NCBI GenBank assembly: GCA_002388665.1 | Contig: DGMY01000042.1 | Span: 108,461 to 172,460 of the forward strand | Reading direction: 5' to 3' | DNA: 64,000 bases | Source: Opitutia bacterium UBA4506 | GTDB lineage: Bacteria; Verrucomicrobiota; Verrucomicrobiia; Opitutales; Puniceicoccaceae | Shown: positions 44,356-52,627 of the stretch, in pieces | Position numbering within the stretch: position 1 is the stretch's first letter | Layout of the letters: every line of letters begins with the position of its first letter | The notes under the pieces: generated by a model | Database searches by the model: none | What the model was told of the DNA's origin: nothing | The model's input: the letters and a program-made list of their open reading frames with translations, nothing else | Made by a program: the position numbers and the translations under genes

Positions 44356-45357
44356 ATGCAGATTGCTCATGACGACCCTCGCATCAGTTGGCCCGGTTCG
44401 GTTTCGCTCGAGAGAACCGACACCTACACACGCCCGTGGCGGCTACCGTTCGATTCCATCGAACGCTTTTACCCTGCCCTTCAGGAAAAAGGAGCCAGTG
44501 CCTCTGGCGTTCGGATCGACCTGATCAGCAGTTCGACAAAAATCGCCGGCAAATTTCTCCCCATCTCGACGGAAAGACCCAAGATGGACCTCTTCATCGA
44601 TGGGGAATTTCACAGTTCCGTCGATCTAACCGGCCAGACCGAATTCGTTTTTGAGAACCTGTCCTCTGCCGAAAAACGGATCGAGCTTTGGCTTCCTCAG
44701 TTCGCAATGTTCTCCCTCGAATCGCTGGTACTCGACGAGGGCGCATCGCTGAAGAAAGTTGAAGACAGCCGTCCCAAGTGGATCACCTACGGCAGCTCGA
44801 TCACTCATTGCCGGGGAGCCGAATCTCCCTCTCTCACTTGGCCATCAATCGCAGCCCGGACTCTCGGTCTAAATTTGACTTCGATGGGATTTGGCGGCGA
44901 GTGCCATCTCGACATCGCAATCGCCCGGACAATCCGCGATTCCGAGGCAGATATAATCTCGATCTGCAGTGGCATCAACATTCAGGGCCGCTGCAGTCTA
45001 AACGAACGCTCATTCCCGTCCAACCTGATGGGCTCCGTAGACATCATCCGGGAAAAACATCCCGAGATCCCGATCCTCCTGATTTCCCCTATCTTTGCCT
45101 GCCATCGTGAGACCCAGCAAAATGCGGTGGGTTGGAACCTGCAAGACTACCGCAACGCAGTGCAGGAGACTGCTGCCAAGCTCCGGGACTTGGGCGATCA
45201 ACAGATTTACTACCTCAGCGGTCTCGATCTCTTCGATGAGTCTCTCGTAGAGTTCCTTCCCGACCAACTTCACCCAAATGCCGAGGGCTACCAAATCATG
45301 GGCAAAAATTTTGTCGAATTTGCCCAGCGCTCTCCCGAGATTTTCCCCTCGGTTTAG
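44356..45357 (+). CDS. SGNH/GDSL hydrolase-family protein
   Basis: A 333-residue two-part protein. The N-terminal about 135 residues are a beta-rich, jelly-roll-like domain (DLFIDGEFHSSVDL, RIELWLPQFAMFSLESLVLDEG). The C-terminal part is an SGNH esterase: block I ITYGSSITHC with the nucleophile serine, GFGGECH, the GIN block and the final PDQLHPNAEGY with the Asp-His pair. This arrangement is found in carbohydrate esterase-like and SsfX3-like hydrolases. There is no signal peptide, so it would act in the cytoplasm. An AGGA site precedes the ATG at 44356. Confidence 0.82.
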   Translation: MQIAHDDPRISWPGSVSLERTDTYTRPWRLPFDSIERFYPALQEKGASASGVRIDLISSSTKIAGKFLPISTERPKMDLFIDGEFHSSVDLTGQTEFVFENLSSAEKRIELWLPQFAMFSLESLVLDEGASLKKVEDSRPKWITYGSSITHCRGAESPSLTWPSIAARTLGLNLTSMGFGGECHLDIAIARTIRDSEADIISICSGINIQGRCSLNERSFPSNLMGSVDIIREKHPEIPILLISPIFACHRETQQNAVGWNLQDYRNAVQETAAKLRDLGDQQIYYLSGLDLFDESLVEFLPDQLHPNAEGYQIMGKNFVEFAQRSPEIFPSV

Positions 45358-45450
45358 GTTTCACAGCCGAAACACTTCGAGAACGAGTCTGTCGGAGGGT
45401 CCGGATGCATTCATGGCATTCGCGATCCCTTCGGCGGGATCGGTCCGGGA

Positions 45451-45921
45451 CTAGCCTTCCCCATAAACCGACTGGAAGGCCGCGTAGAACGCCCACCCGA
45501 CCAGCAGGGAAACTCCCACGGCCACCGCGATGAGAAGAACGACGGCAGTGCCGACGATACACCAATCGGTCCATGAGGCGCGGCGCGTCCCTGTCTCGTG
45601 CTTTTCCAGTAGGCGATAGTTCCTCCGGTTCGATTTGAACCATGCCGAAAACAAATCACCGAGAAAGGGGATGGCCCCGACAATGCCGTTGATCAAGAGA
45701 TTCAGCGCCATCCGCACCAAGACAATTCTCGGAACACCCTTCTGCATCCCCCGCACCAGAAGCACGGAACCCGCAGCAGTCATCGAGGCGTCTCCGACTC
45801 CGGGAACCAACCCAATGATCGGGTCCAAACCAATCCGGTACTTCGTCCCCGGAATGGGAATCAGATCATCCAGGACCAAGGCCAATACCTTCGAAACTTC
45901 TGATTTATTCTCATTTCCCAA
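45451..45921 (-). CDS. DUF4112 membrane protein
   Basis: A 156-residue protein of the DUF4112 family, recognised by LDDLIPIPGTKYRIGLDPIIGLVPGVGDA and the repeat of that theme, INGIVGAIPFLGDLFSAWFKSNRRN. One or two hydrophobic segments follow at the C-terminus (VVLLIAVAVGVSLLVGWAF). The function is unknown. The start codon is a TTG at 45921, with AGGAGG eight bases upstream; no in-frame ATG is near, so the TTG call is well supported. Confidence 0.85.
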   Translation of the reverse strand: MGNENKSEVSKVLALVLDDLIPIPGTKYRIGLDPIIGLVPGVGDASMTAAGSVLLVRGMQKGVPRIVLVRMALNLLINGIVGAIPFLGDLFSAWFKSNRRNYRLLEKHETGTRRASWTDWCIVGTAVVLLIAVAVGVSLLVGWAFYAAFQSVYGEG

Positions 45922-46001
45922 AACAATGCCCTCCTATTGAATTACTCTTCCTAATCACAGCTCAACCCTACCACCTACCCCCCGTATCAATCCGCTTTCG
46001 A

Positions 46002-46022
46002 ATCATCCATCGAATGGATGAT
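46002..46022. repeat. Perfect 9-bp hairpin
   Basis: ATCATCCAT, loop CGA, ATGGATGAT. It lies 100 bases 3' of the small membrane protein gene and 80 bases 5' of the DUF4112 gene, both on the minus strand. It could be an operator or an RNA 3' end, but no T run follows. Confidence 0.4.
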
Positions 46023-46122
46023 GCCAAACGAATCAGCCAAGATCAGCCCATATCCGGATCAGGGCGGGCAGACGAGATGTGGGCCGTCTTCCCAAGCCGA
46101 GAACGTCACCGGCCTTGGAGTT

Positions 46123-46332
46123 TTACCCAAATACCCAGCCGAAGAACTTGAGGACAAGCCAGCCGAAGGCGGCTAGGATCGCGATTTGAATGAGGGCAAA
46201 GAGGCAGCCTACGCCGGCAGAAGGGTCTTCATCCTCCGAGGTCAGGTTCTCTTCGTCCTTTCTTCCTTTGGAAAGGAGAACCAAGAGGACCGCTCCCACC
46301 ACAACACCGATGACCACATACAGTACAATCAC
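46123..46332 (-). CDS. Small two-helix membrane protein
   Basis: A 69-residue protein with an N-terminal hydrophobic helix (MIVLYVVIGVVVGAVLLVLL), a short charged link (KGRKDEENLTSEDEDPSAG) and a second helix (LFALIQIAILAAFGWLVLKFFGWVFG). I recognise no family. A good sigma-70 promoter lies about 108 bases upstream, which supports a real gene. Confidence 0.55.
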   Translation of the reverse strand: MIVLYVVIGVVVGAVLLVLLSKGRKDEENLTSEDEDPSAGVGCLFALIQIAILAAFGWLVLKFFGWVFG

Positions 46333-46707
46333 GGCAGAGGGCTCCTCCTTCCGACAACAGGCTGGACAATCTCAGTTCGTGCACCGAAACGCAAAACCCA
46401 TTCCCTCAACCTATAGTTCGCCTTCATCGCTGATCCGGCAGAATAGACAGGAACCTGCTGTATGTCAAATAGTTATCAAAACCTATAAATAGGCACTCTG
46501 ACGGATGCGGTCAGGCGGATCATTTGCCGCCTCCCTCCCGCTGCACTTGGACCGGTTTCAGGGAGAACACGAGAGAAGGAAGCTCTCGGCGACCTCGGAA
46601 ACGACCTCCCCACAACAGGCGCCGAACACACTCCCCGGAGCAATATCCATCCCTGCGCTTTCGCCTCTCAACGAGGTGCGGGCGGTCTCAATCAATCCAG
46701 CGAGAGG
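46333..46707. other. Intergenic region with a promoter and an unexplained open stretch
   Basis: About 375 bases between the small membrane gene and the cupin gene. It holds the promoter at 46440-46468. It also holds a 49-codon stretch (46558-46707, minus strand) in the same frame as the cupin gene, directly after its TAA. That stretch has no upstream start of its own other than an ATG at its twentieth codon. Confidence 0.45.
46440..46468 (-). promoter_or_regulatory. Sigma-70 promoter for the small membrane protein gene
   Basis: On the minus strand, TTGACA (46468-46463), exactly 17 bases, then TATTCT (46445-46440). The expected start is near 46432, leaving about 100 bases of leader before the gene at 46332. 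Confidence 0.55.
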
Positions 46708-47058
46708 TTACTCGGGGCAGGCGATCAGCGCTCCCAGGAACACCAGCTCGGTCGTGCCGGTATTGCGTAGAGCTTGGGTTTCACCGTGGCGGGTAATCTG
46801 CAGGGTGCCAGGGGTGAAGGGGTGCTCGATGCCATTATCGATGACCACGCCCTCCCCCGAAAGACAGTAATAGAAATCCTCGTCACCGTGGTGGCTGTGC
46901 TCACCAATCGAAGCACCGGGTTCAAGTCGAACCACCCCCACACTGTGGAGAGCGCTTCCGGGAAATTTCTGCAGCAGTGAATGCGCGCTCACCTGCCCCT
47001 CTCCACCGCGAACTCCAACAGCCACCTCAGGGGCAATCTCATGTAAGGAAACAATCAT
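46708..47058 (-). CDS. Cupin-domain protein
   Basis: A 116-residue single cupin. Motif 1 is GEHSHHGDEDFYYCLSGEG, with the metal-binding histidines and glutamate. Motif 2 is PFTPGTLQITRHGETQALRNTG, with its histidine. This is a complete metal-binding cupin and may be an isomerase, dioxygenase or sensor; the family does not decide it. It is isolated, divergent from the membrane protein gene at 47162. Confidence 0.8.
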   Translation of the reverse strand: MIVSLHEIAPEVAVGVRGGEGQVSAHSLLQKFPGSALHSVGVVRLEPGASIGEHSHHGDEDFYYCLSGEGVVIDNGIEHPFTPGTLQITRHGETQALRNTGTTELVFLGALIACPE

Positions 47059-47161
47059 GGGAACAATCTAGTCAACGAATCCCTGCCAGCGCAATCCCGT
47101 CAGCCGGCTTCGAAATAGAACTCGTCATCCGCCTCCGTGGCATGACAGAATTTTGACCATC

Positions 47162-47671
47162 ATGACCGACTGGAAAACAGAGTTCTACTCCTTTTTCGAA
47201 ACGATTCTGGGATCCCCTTACGGAACGAAGCCGTTCTGGATTACCGCCGGTATCGCTCTCGGAACTCTCTTCATCTTGGGCTGGCTCATCGCCAACTTCA
47301 TTTTTGCCGCGAAACGGGGAATCCTCCTGACTTTTATCGCTCAGCTCCTCCCGATTGCGGCCGCGGCAGCTGGATGGGTCGCCGTAAGCATCTACGCGAT
47401 CCCCGATCTCAACGCGGGGTTCATCCGCGACTACCTCCCGCTGGCCGGTGCGATCCTCGCTGGGTTCATTACGGCAATGATCGCCACGCGGTTCTTTCTC
47501 GGCGTATCCGAAGGGAAATCTTTTTTCTGCGTAGTCGCGAGCTACGCTTGTGTAGCGGGTGCCATTTACTTTGGCGGAACTGTCGTAACTCAGGTCGATT
47601 CGGGGCTAGAGGGCCTCGAGATGCAGCAGCAAGAGCACGAGAAAGAGACCAACTCCATCCTCGATTATTGA
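47162..47671 (+). CDS. Membrane protein of unknown function
   Basis: A 169-residue protein with four predicted transmembrane helices (ITAGIALGTLFILGWLIANF, LTFIAQLLPIAAAAAGWVAV, LAGAILAGFITAMIATRFF, FFCVVASYACVAGAIYFGG). A short hydrophilic tail is rich in Gln, Glu and His. No family is recognised. The frame opens with a TTG at 47153; the ATG at 47162 is preferred. It ends 82 bases before proS. Confidence 0.6.
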   Translation: MTDWKTEFYSFFETILGSPYGTKPFWITAGIALGTLFILGWLIANFIFAAKRGILLTFIAQLLPIAAAAAGWVAVSIYAIPDLNAGFIRDYLPLAGAILAGFITAMIATRFFLGVSEGKSFFCVVASYACVAGAIYFGGTVVTQVDSGLEGLEMQQQEHEKETNSILDY

Positions 47672-47753
47672 GTCCCTGTCCGTCCCCACCCAAAAAATTC
47701 TCCTAAAAATCCCTCGTCTATCGGGTCTCCAGCCCGTAGAGCTGACTTCCTCC

Positions 47754-49256
47754 ATGTCGAAAAAACAGAGAACCGCCATCGAGCCCACCCGGGCCGACAA
47801 CTATCCTGAATGGTACCAGCAGGTCATCAAAGCTGCAGACCTCGCCGAAAACAGCCCGGTCCGCGGCTGCATGGTGATCAAACCGTGGGGTTACGGTCTC
47901 TGGGAAAACATCCAAAAGGTTCTCGACCGGATGTTCAAAGAAACCGGACACGAGAACGCCTACTTCCCCCTCTTCATTCCCCGAAGCTACCTTCAGAAGG
48001 AAGCCGAGCATGTGGACGGTTTCGCCAAAGAGTGTGCGGTGGTCACCCACTCTCGTCTGCAGGCCGACGAAAACGGAGTGCTCCAGCCCACCGGCGAGCT
48101 GGAAGAACCTCTCATTGTGCGCCCTACTTCCGAAACGATTATCGGCGAAATGTACGCCAAGTGGGTTCAGTCCTACCGCGACCTTCCGATTTTGATCAAC
48201 CAATGGGCCAATGTAGTTCGCTGGGAGATGCGGACTCGTCTGTTTCTGCGCACGGCGGAGTTCCTCTGGCAAGAAGGCCATACGGTACACGCGACGAAGG
48301 AGGAAGCGGTTGAGGAAACCCTCAAGATGCTCGACGTCTACGAAGAATTTGCCCGCGACTACTTGGCGATGCCAGTTATCAAGGGGGAGAAAACTGCCGC
48401 CGAGCGTTTTCCCGGTGCCGTGTCGACTTACAGCATCGAAGCCATGATGCAGGACCGCAAGGCGCTCCAGGCAGGGACGTCCCATTTCCTCGGGCAGAAT
48501 TTTGCCCGCTCCAGCGAGATCAAGTTCCTCAGCGCCGAGGGCAAGGAAGAGTTTGCCTGGACCACTTCATGGGGTGTTTCCACCCGATTGGTTGGTGCGA
48601 TGATCATGGTCCATAGCGATGACGATGGTCTTGTACTTCCTCCTCGTCTCGCTCCGCGCCATGTTGTGATCATTCCAGTCATCCCCAAGGAGGAACAGCG
48701 GGAAGCGGTCACCGAATATTGCCGCAAGCTGCAAGCCGAATTGATCGGGTGCACCTATCAGGATGCTCCCCTTCGCGTAGAACTCGACGAGCGCGATATG
48801 CGCGGCGGAGAGAAGGTATGGGGATGGGTCAAAAAGGGCGTACCCGTACGCCTCGAGGTCGGCCCACGCGATGTGGAGAATGACGCCGTCTTCCTGGGTC
48901 GCCGCGACAAGGCCGCCAAGGATCGTCAAACCGTCTCGCGCACCGATCTTCTATCCAGCATCGGTGACACTCTCGAAGACATTCACCACACGATCTACCA
49001 GCGGGCGCTGAATTTCCAGAAGGAGAACACCAAGCGAATCGAGAGCAAAGAGGAATTCTACTCATGGTTTGCTCAGGAAAAGGTATCTGGTTTCGTTCTC
49101 TGTCCTTGGGCCGGAAGCGCCGAGCTCGAGAAGGAAATTTCCGCAGAGACCAAGGTCACGATTCGCTGTATTCCGATGAACGAGAAGGAAACCGGCACTT
49201 GCCCTTTCACGGGCACCGAGAACGCTCCTCTCGCTCTGTTCGCCCGTTCGTACTAG
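47754..49256 (+). CDS. proS: Prolyl-tRNA synthetase, type 3
   Basis: A 500-residue class II synthetase of the eukaryote/archaeon-like ProS type, without the bacterial editing insertion. Key stretches are RGCMVIKPWGYGLWENIQKVLD, PLFIPRSYLQKEAEHVDGF, LIVRPTSETIIGEMYAKWV, RWEMRTRLFLRTAEFLWQEGHTVH, TSWGVSTRLVGAMIMVHSDDDGLVLPPRLAP, and the C-terminal zinc-domain-like region ending FARSY. It charges tRNA-Pro. The start ATG at 47754 agrees with the family N-terminus. The gene may share a transcript with the preceding membrane protein. Confidence 0.95.
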   Translation: MSKKQRTAIEPTRADNYPEWYQQVIKAADLAENSPVRGCMVIKPWGYGLWENIQKVLDRMFKETGHENAYFPLFIPRSYLQKEAEHVDGFAKECAVVTHSRLQADENGVLQPTGELEEPLIVRPTSETIIGEMYAKWVQSYRDLPILINQWANVVRWEMRTRLFLRTAEFLWQEGHTVHATKEEAVEETLKMLDVYEEFARDYLAMPVIKGEKTAAERFPGAVSTYSIEAMMQDRKALQAGTSHFLGQNFARSSEIKFLSAEGKEEFAWTTSWGVSTRLVGAMIMVHSDDDGLVLPPRLAPRHVVIIPVIPKEEQREAVTEYCRKLQAELIGCTYQDAPLRVELDERDMRGGEKVWGWVKKGVPVRLEVGPRDVENDAVFLGRRDKAAKDRQTVSRTDLLSSIGDTLEDIHHTIYQRALNFQKENTKRIESKEEFYSWFAQEKVSGFVLCPWAGSAELEKEISAETKVTIRCIPMNEKETGTCPFTGTENAPLALFARSY

Positions 49257-49424
49257 CTCCAACTTGCTCGTACAGCGAGGAGGCTGAAGACTCTCCTCGG
49301 TTTCACTCTGGGGCGGGAATGATTGCTCGAACCGATCGGCAATCTTCTCGATCGGTCAGGTCGTGCTGACTCCGCGTCTGGCCGGATCGCAGCCGGGAGG
49401 CCCGCGGTCAATAGCTTCAATCCG

Positions 49425-50789
49425 ATGAGCGGTGCTCTGCAACCGGTAATCGGGTTTCATCGAGCGGTGAAGACTCTGCTGCCCCCTCTTTCCGTTCTTT
49501 TACTCGCCCTGCTGGCAGTCCCGGCCCCGGCCGAAACGCTGGCCTTCCCCAGTGCCGAAGGGTTTGGCGCCTACGCCAAGGGCGGCCGAGGCGGGAAGGT
49601 GCTTTTCGTCACAAACCTCAACAAATCCGGACCCGGTAGCCTTCGCGAGGCCTGCGAGGCCGAGGGAGCGCGGACCATCATCTTTCAGGTGGGTGGTACC
49701 ATTGATCTGAAGAGGAACATCTACATTCGCCACCCCTATGTCACCATTGCGGGACAAACCGCTCTCGGAGATGGGATTTGCCTGCGCGGGGCCGGTCTGA
49801 TCGTCCAAGCTCATGATGTGATCATCAGAGGACTTCGAATTCGCCCCGGCGATGATCCTGAGGGTCCTCACCCTGCCAGTCGCGACGCGATCTGGGTCGG
49901 ATCGGATCAGGAGACGGTCGAGAGGGTGATCATCGATCATTGCTCACTGAGTTGGGCCATCGATGAAAACGCCAGCACGTGGTACCCCGTGCTGGATATT
50001 ACTTTCCAATGGAACATCATCAGCGAAGGGTTGATGGACAGCCTTCATCCCAAGGGTCCACACAGTATGGGCCTGCTGGTCGGCGACCACAGTCACCGAG
50101 TGAGTCTCCACCACAATCTTTTCGCTCACAACAATTTCCGCAATCCCTCCCTGAAAGGCGACACCGTTACAGAGATCGTCAATAATACGATCTACAACTG
50201 GGGTAGCCATGCCATGGGGTTTTCACAGGTGACCGATGCCGAACCCTCCTCCGCGATCCTGATCGGGAATCTATTTATCCCCGGACCGAATTCCCGGACC
50301 TCCCTCGGCGGATTCGATGTGCCTTCTCACGCGAGCCCGAAGGCACAATTGTTTTCAGAGGGCAATCGTTCCACCGTGGAAATGAAAATTGCAAACCCCC
50401 GAGTGGAGAACCGTGAAGCGATCGTTGATACGCCGCCATTTCCCGGCTCGGGCATCCGCATCCAACCGGCTCAAGAGGCCAGTCTTCTCGTCCTCAGCGA
50501 AGCCGGCGCCACCCTCCCACACCGCGATTCAGTCGACTCCCGTATTGTTGCTGAGGTCCAAAGGGGTACCGGCCAAATTATCGACTCTCAGAGTGAAGTC
50601 GGCGGCTGGCCCACCTATCGCTCCGCCTCCCCGCCGGCCGACTCCGACCAGGACGGCATGCCCGATGAGTGGGAGGCCAAGTTCGCCCTCTCTCCCGGGA
50701 GCATGGACAACAATGCCGATGAGGATGGCGACGGATATACCAATTTAGAGGAGTTCCTTAACGCGACCAACCCAACCCAGCCCAATTGA
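49425..50789 (+). CDS. Exported pectate-lyase-like protein with C-terminal calcium-type repeat
   Basis: A roughly 454-residue secreted protein. A signal sequence (LLPPLSVLLLALLAVPAPAETLA) is followed by the start of a right-handed beta-helix lyase domain: FPSAEGFGAYAKGGRGGKVLFVTNLNKSGPGSLREACE. The motifs TIIFQVGGTIDLK, HPYVTIAGQT and IIDHCSLSWAIDE are typical of PL1/PL9-like pectate lyases. The last about 50 residues are Asp-rich (DSDQDGMPDEWEAKF, NADEDGDGYTNLEEFLNATNP), a thrombospondin type 3/dockerin-like calcium motif. It probably degrades algal or plant polysaccharide. The start is uncertain: the ATG at 49425, or the GTG at 49467 directly before the signal. Confidence 0.83.
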   Translation: MSGALQPVIGFHRAVKTLLPPLSVLLLALLAVPAPAETLAFPSAEGFGAYAKGGRGGKVLFVTNLNKSGPGSLREACEAEGARTIIFQVGGTIDLKRNIYIRHPYVTIAGQTALGDGICLRGAGLIVQAHDVIIRGLRIRPGDDPEGPHPASRDAIWVGSDQETVERVIIDHCSLSWAIDENASTWYPVLDITFQWNIISEGLMDSLHPKGPHSMGLLVGDHSHRVSLHHNLFAHNNFRNPSLKGDTVTEIVNNTIYNWGSHAMGFSQVTDAEPSSAILIGNLFIPGPNSRTSLGGFDVPSHASPKAQLFSEGNRSTVEMKIANPRVENREAIVDTPPFPGSGIRIQPAQEASLLVLSEAGATLPHRDSVDSRIVAEVQRGTGQIIDSQSEVGGWPTYRSASPPADSDQDGMPDEWEAKFALSPGSMDNNADEDGDGYTNLEEFLNATNPTQPN

Positions 50790-50820
50790 AGTGGCACCGA
50801 ATGGGAAGAAATAGGATCCA

Positions 50821-51510
50821 CTACCGGGCCAAGAAATCGAGCACGCGGAAGAGCTGTGCTTGGATGGCGGCACCATGCAGCTTCTCTCCTTCACGGATCT
50901 CCTCCGGTGTTTGCACAAAGGAGTCTGCGGCCGAAAGCCCCTCATAGGAATCCCGCAAAAACCCTTCCACTGTCGCTGCATCTGCCTCGAAATGGAACTG
51001 GGTCCCGATCACTCGTTCACCCAGCAGGAAGGCTTGATTCCGGCAAACAGAGGTGCTGGCCAAACGAACACTGCCCCGGGGCAGGTCAAATGTTTCCCCA
51101 TGCCAATGCAACACGGTGATTTCCTCCCCAATGGAGAAGGAAGAATCAGATGAATCGGCACTGGGCTGAACTGGAAACCAGCCTACTTCCAGCTCGGGAC
51201 CGGCATACACCTTTTCCCCGAAAGCCGAAGCAATAACTTGCGCACCGAGACATACACCGAAGACAGGCTTTCCCGCCTCAATGACTGCTCGCACGACCTT
51301 TTTCTCTTCGATTAGCCAAGGATAGCTCGACTCGTCGTTCACGCTCATCGGCCCTCCCATTATGACCAGAAAATCGATCTCGTCGGGATGGGGCGCGGAC
51401 TCGCCCCCGAAAAAGCGCGTACACGTCTCGGTATGGCCTCGGGACTCTATCCACGAATGGATTGCTCCCAATCCCTCAAAGGAAACGTGCTGGAACCAAT
51501 GAACGTTCAT
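50821..51510 (-). CDS. Class I glutamine amidotransferase
   Basis: A 229-residue stand-alone GATase1. The nucleophile elbow is VFGVCLGAQVIASAFG, preceded by LVIMGGPMSVND, and the His-Glu pair is GTQFHFEAD. It resembles the GMP-synthase-like and glutamine amidotransferase proteins of unknown substrate. No synthetase partner gene is adjacent; its neighbour on the same strand is a peroxiredoxin 25 bases upstream of its start. Confidence 0.83.
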   Translation of the reverse strand: MNVHWFQHVSFEGLGAIHSWIESRGHTETCTRFFGGESAPHPDEIDFLVIMGGPMSVNDESSYPWLIEEKKVVRAVIEAGKPVFGVCLGAQVIASAFGEKVYAGPELEVGWFPVQPSADSSDSSFSIGEEITVLHWHGETFDLPRGSVRLASTSVCRNQAFLLGERVIGTQFHFEADAATVEGFLRDSYEGLSAADSFVQTPEEIREGEKLHGAAIQAQLFRVLDFLAR

Positions 51511-51535
51511 CCCGCCCCTGATCTGAGCGCGACAA

Positions 51536-52090
51536 TTACTGAGCGTCTTTCAACGCCGCGAGGGCGTCTTCGGACTGAGTTTTCGGCGTCGCTTTCAGGT
51601 CGCGCCAAACTACATCGCCACCGACGATGAGAAAAGACTGCCGGGAAGCGAAGGAGTTCATCTTCTTCGGAACTCCAAACGCGTCGACCAGCTCCCCTTT
51701 CGAATCGGCCACTAGTAGAAAAGGAAGTGAGTACTTCTCCTTAAACGCCGCTTGCGCTTCGACTTCGTCCGTACTCACTCCGACCACTTGAATCCCTGAA
51801 TCGGTTAACGTCTCGTACGAGTCACGAAGGTTACAAGCCTGGGTCGTGCAGCCGGGTGTGTCTGCCTTCGGGTAAAAATAAACGAGGGTCGGCCCTTTGG
51901 CGTAGAGCTCAGCGAGATCAATCGAATCACCTTCGCTACTGGTAACAGTGATCGTGGGCGCACTCGCACCAATTTCCAAAGGAGAGGCATCAGAAGAAAG
52001 GAATCCAAACATAGGAAGTAATAGTAAAGCGATCCTCCGGAAATGCGAACGGAATCCCCGATAGTTGAGTCGTTGGGCTAGTTTTTTCAT
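51536..52090 (-). CDS. Exported peroxiredoxin (Bcp/AhpC-TSA family)
   Basis: A 184-residue thiol peroxidase. The N-terminus carries a signal-like stretch (FRRIALLLLPMFGFLSSDASP), so the enzyme is probably periplasmic. The peroxidatic cysteine is in YFYPKADTPGCTTQACNLRD, with a second cysteine five residues later as in Bcp-type atypical 2-Cys enzymes. The later GVPKKMNSFASRQSFLI block fits as well. The frame can start at a GTG at 52108 that overlaps the stop of the YcxB-like gene (GTGA); I prefer the ATG at 52090, which shortens the region before the signal. Confidence 0.85.
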   Translation of the reverse strand: MKKLAQRLNYRGFRSHFRRIALLLLPMFGFLSSDASPLEIGASAPTITVTSSEGDSIDLAELYAKGPTLVYFYPKADTPGCTTQACNLRDSYETLTDSGIQVVGVSTDEVEAQAAFKEKYSLPFLLVADSKGELVDAFGVPKKMNSFASRQSFLIVGGDVVWRDLKATPKTQSEDALAALKDAQ

Positions 52091-52104
52091 AATTAATCCG
52101 AGAC

Positions 52105-52584
52105 TCACAAGCTAGCCAATCGGTCAAATTCATCAACTTCCTCCGTCGAAAACAGGTCCAAGGGGAGGCATACGGCAGGTTGCTTACCCACAACGAGAAT
52201 CAGGCAGCTCTTGGACTCTACCACTTCGTCCACCTCCGACCATTTGATTTCACGCACGCCCCCATCCATCACAACGCGGAGACATTCCTCATCCACCTCG
52301 ACCGACACCTCCTGGTCCCTGAGCGATTGAACCAGGGCAACCGCTTGCTTTCGCAGCATCCAATAGCCGCGACCCCAAACAAAGAGAAGGTAGAGCGCCA
52401 GCCCGAGGAACACCAAAGAAAAGACCCATGGCACTGTTGGTGTCATGGCGAGACAGATACATCCGGCGATCCCAAATCCGACGACTCCCATCCACTTCCG
52501 GCGCAGGATCACATCGAAAAACATTTCGTGCGCCGCCCGTTTCTGAAAGGCGGGGGTCAATTGATAGTGCGAGCGAATGTTCAT
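52105..52584 (-). CDS. YcxB-like membrane protein
   Basis: A 159-residue protein with two neighbouring transmembrane helices (WMGVVGFGIAGCICLAMTP and WVFSLVFLGLALYLLFVWG). A soluble C-terminal domain of the YcxB type follows: VSVEVDEECLRVVMDGGVREIKWSEVDEVVESKSCLILVVG. The function is unknown. The start ATG at 52584 matches the family; the open frame extends to 52737. Its stop overlaps a possible GTG start of the peroxiredoxin gene. Confidence 0.75.
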   Translation of the reverse strand: MNIRSHYQLTPAFQKRAAHEMFFDVILRRKWMGVVGFGIAGCICLAMTPTVPWVFSLVFLGLALYLLFVWGRGYWMLRKQAVALVQSLRDQEVSVEVDEECLRVVMDGGVREIKWSEVDEVVESKSCLILVVGKQPAVCLPLDLFSTEEVDEFDRLASL

Positions 52585-52627
52585 CGTTTTGCGCGCTTCG
52601 GAAGTCGATTCCTCCGCAGGGCGGCAA

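Noticed and set aside
46558..46707. A 49-codon open stretch in frame after the cupin stop
   Set aside because: It could be read-through or a degraded extension, but the cupin domain is complete without it, and such open stretches arise by chance in GC-rich DNA.
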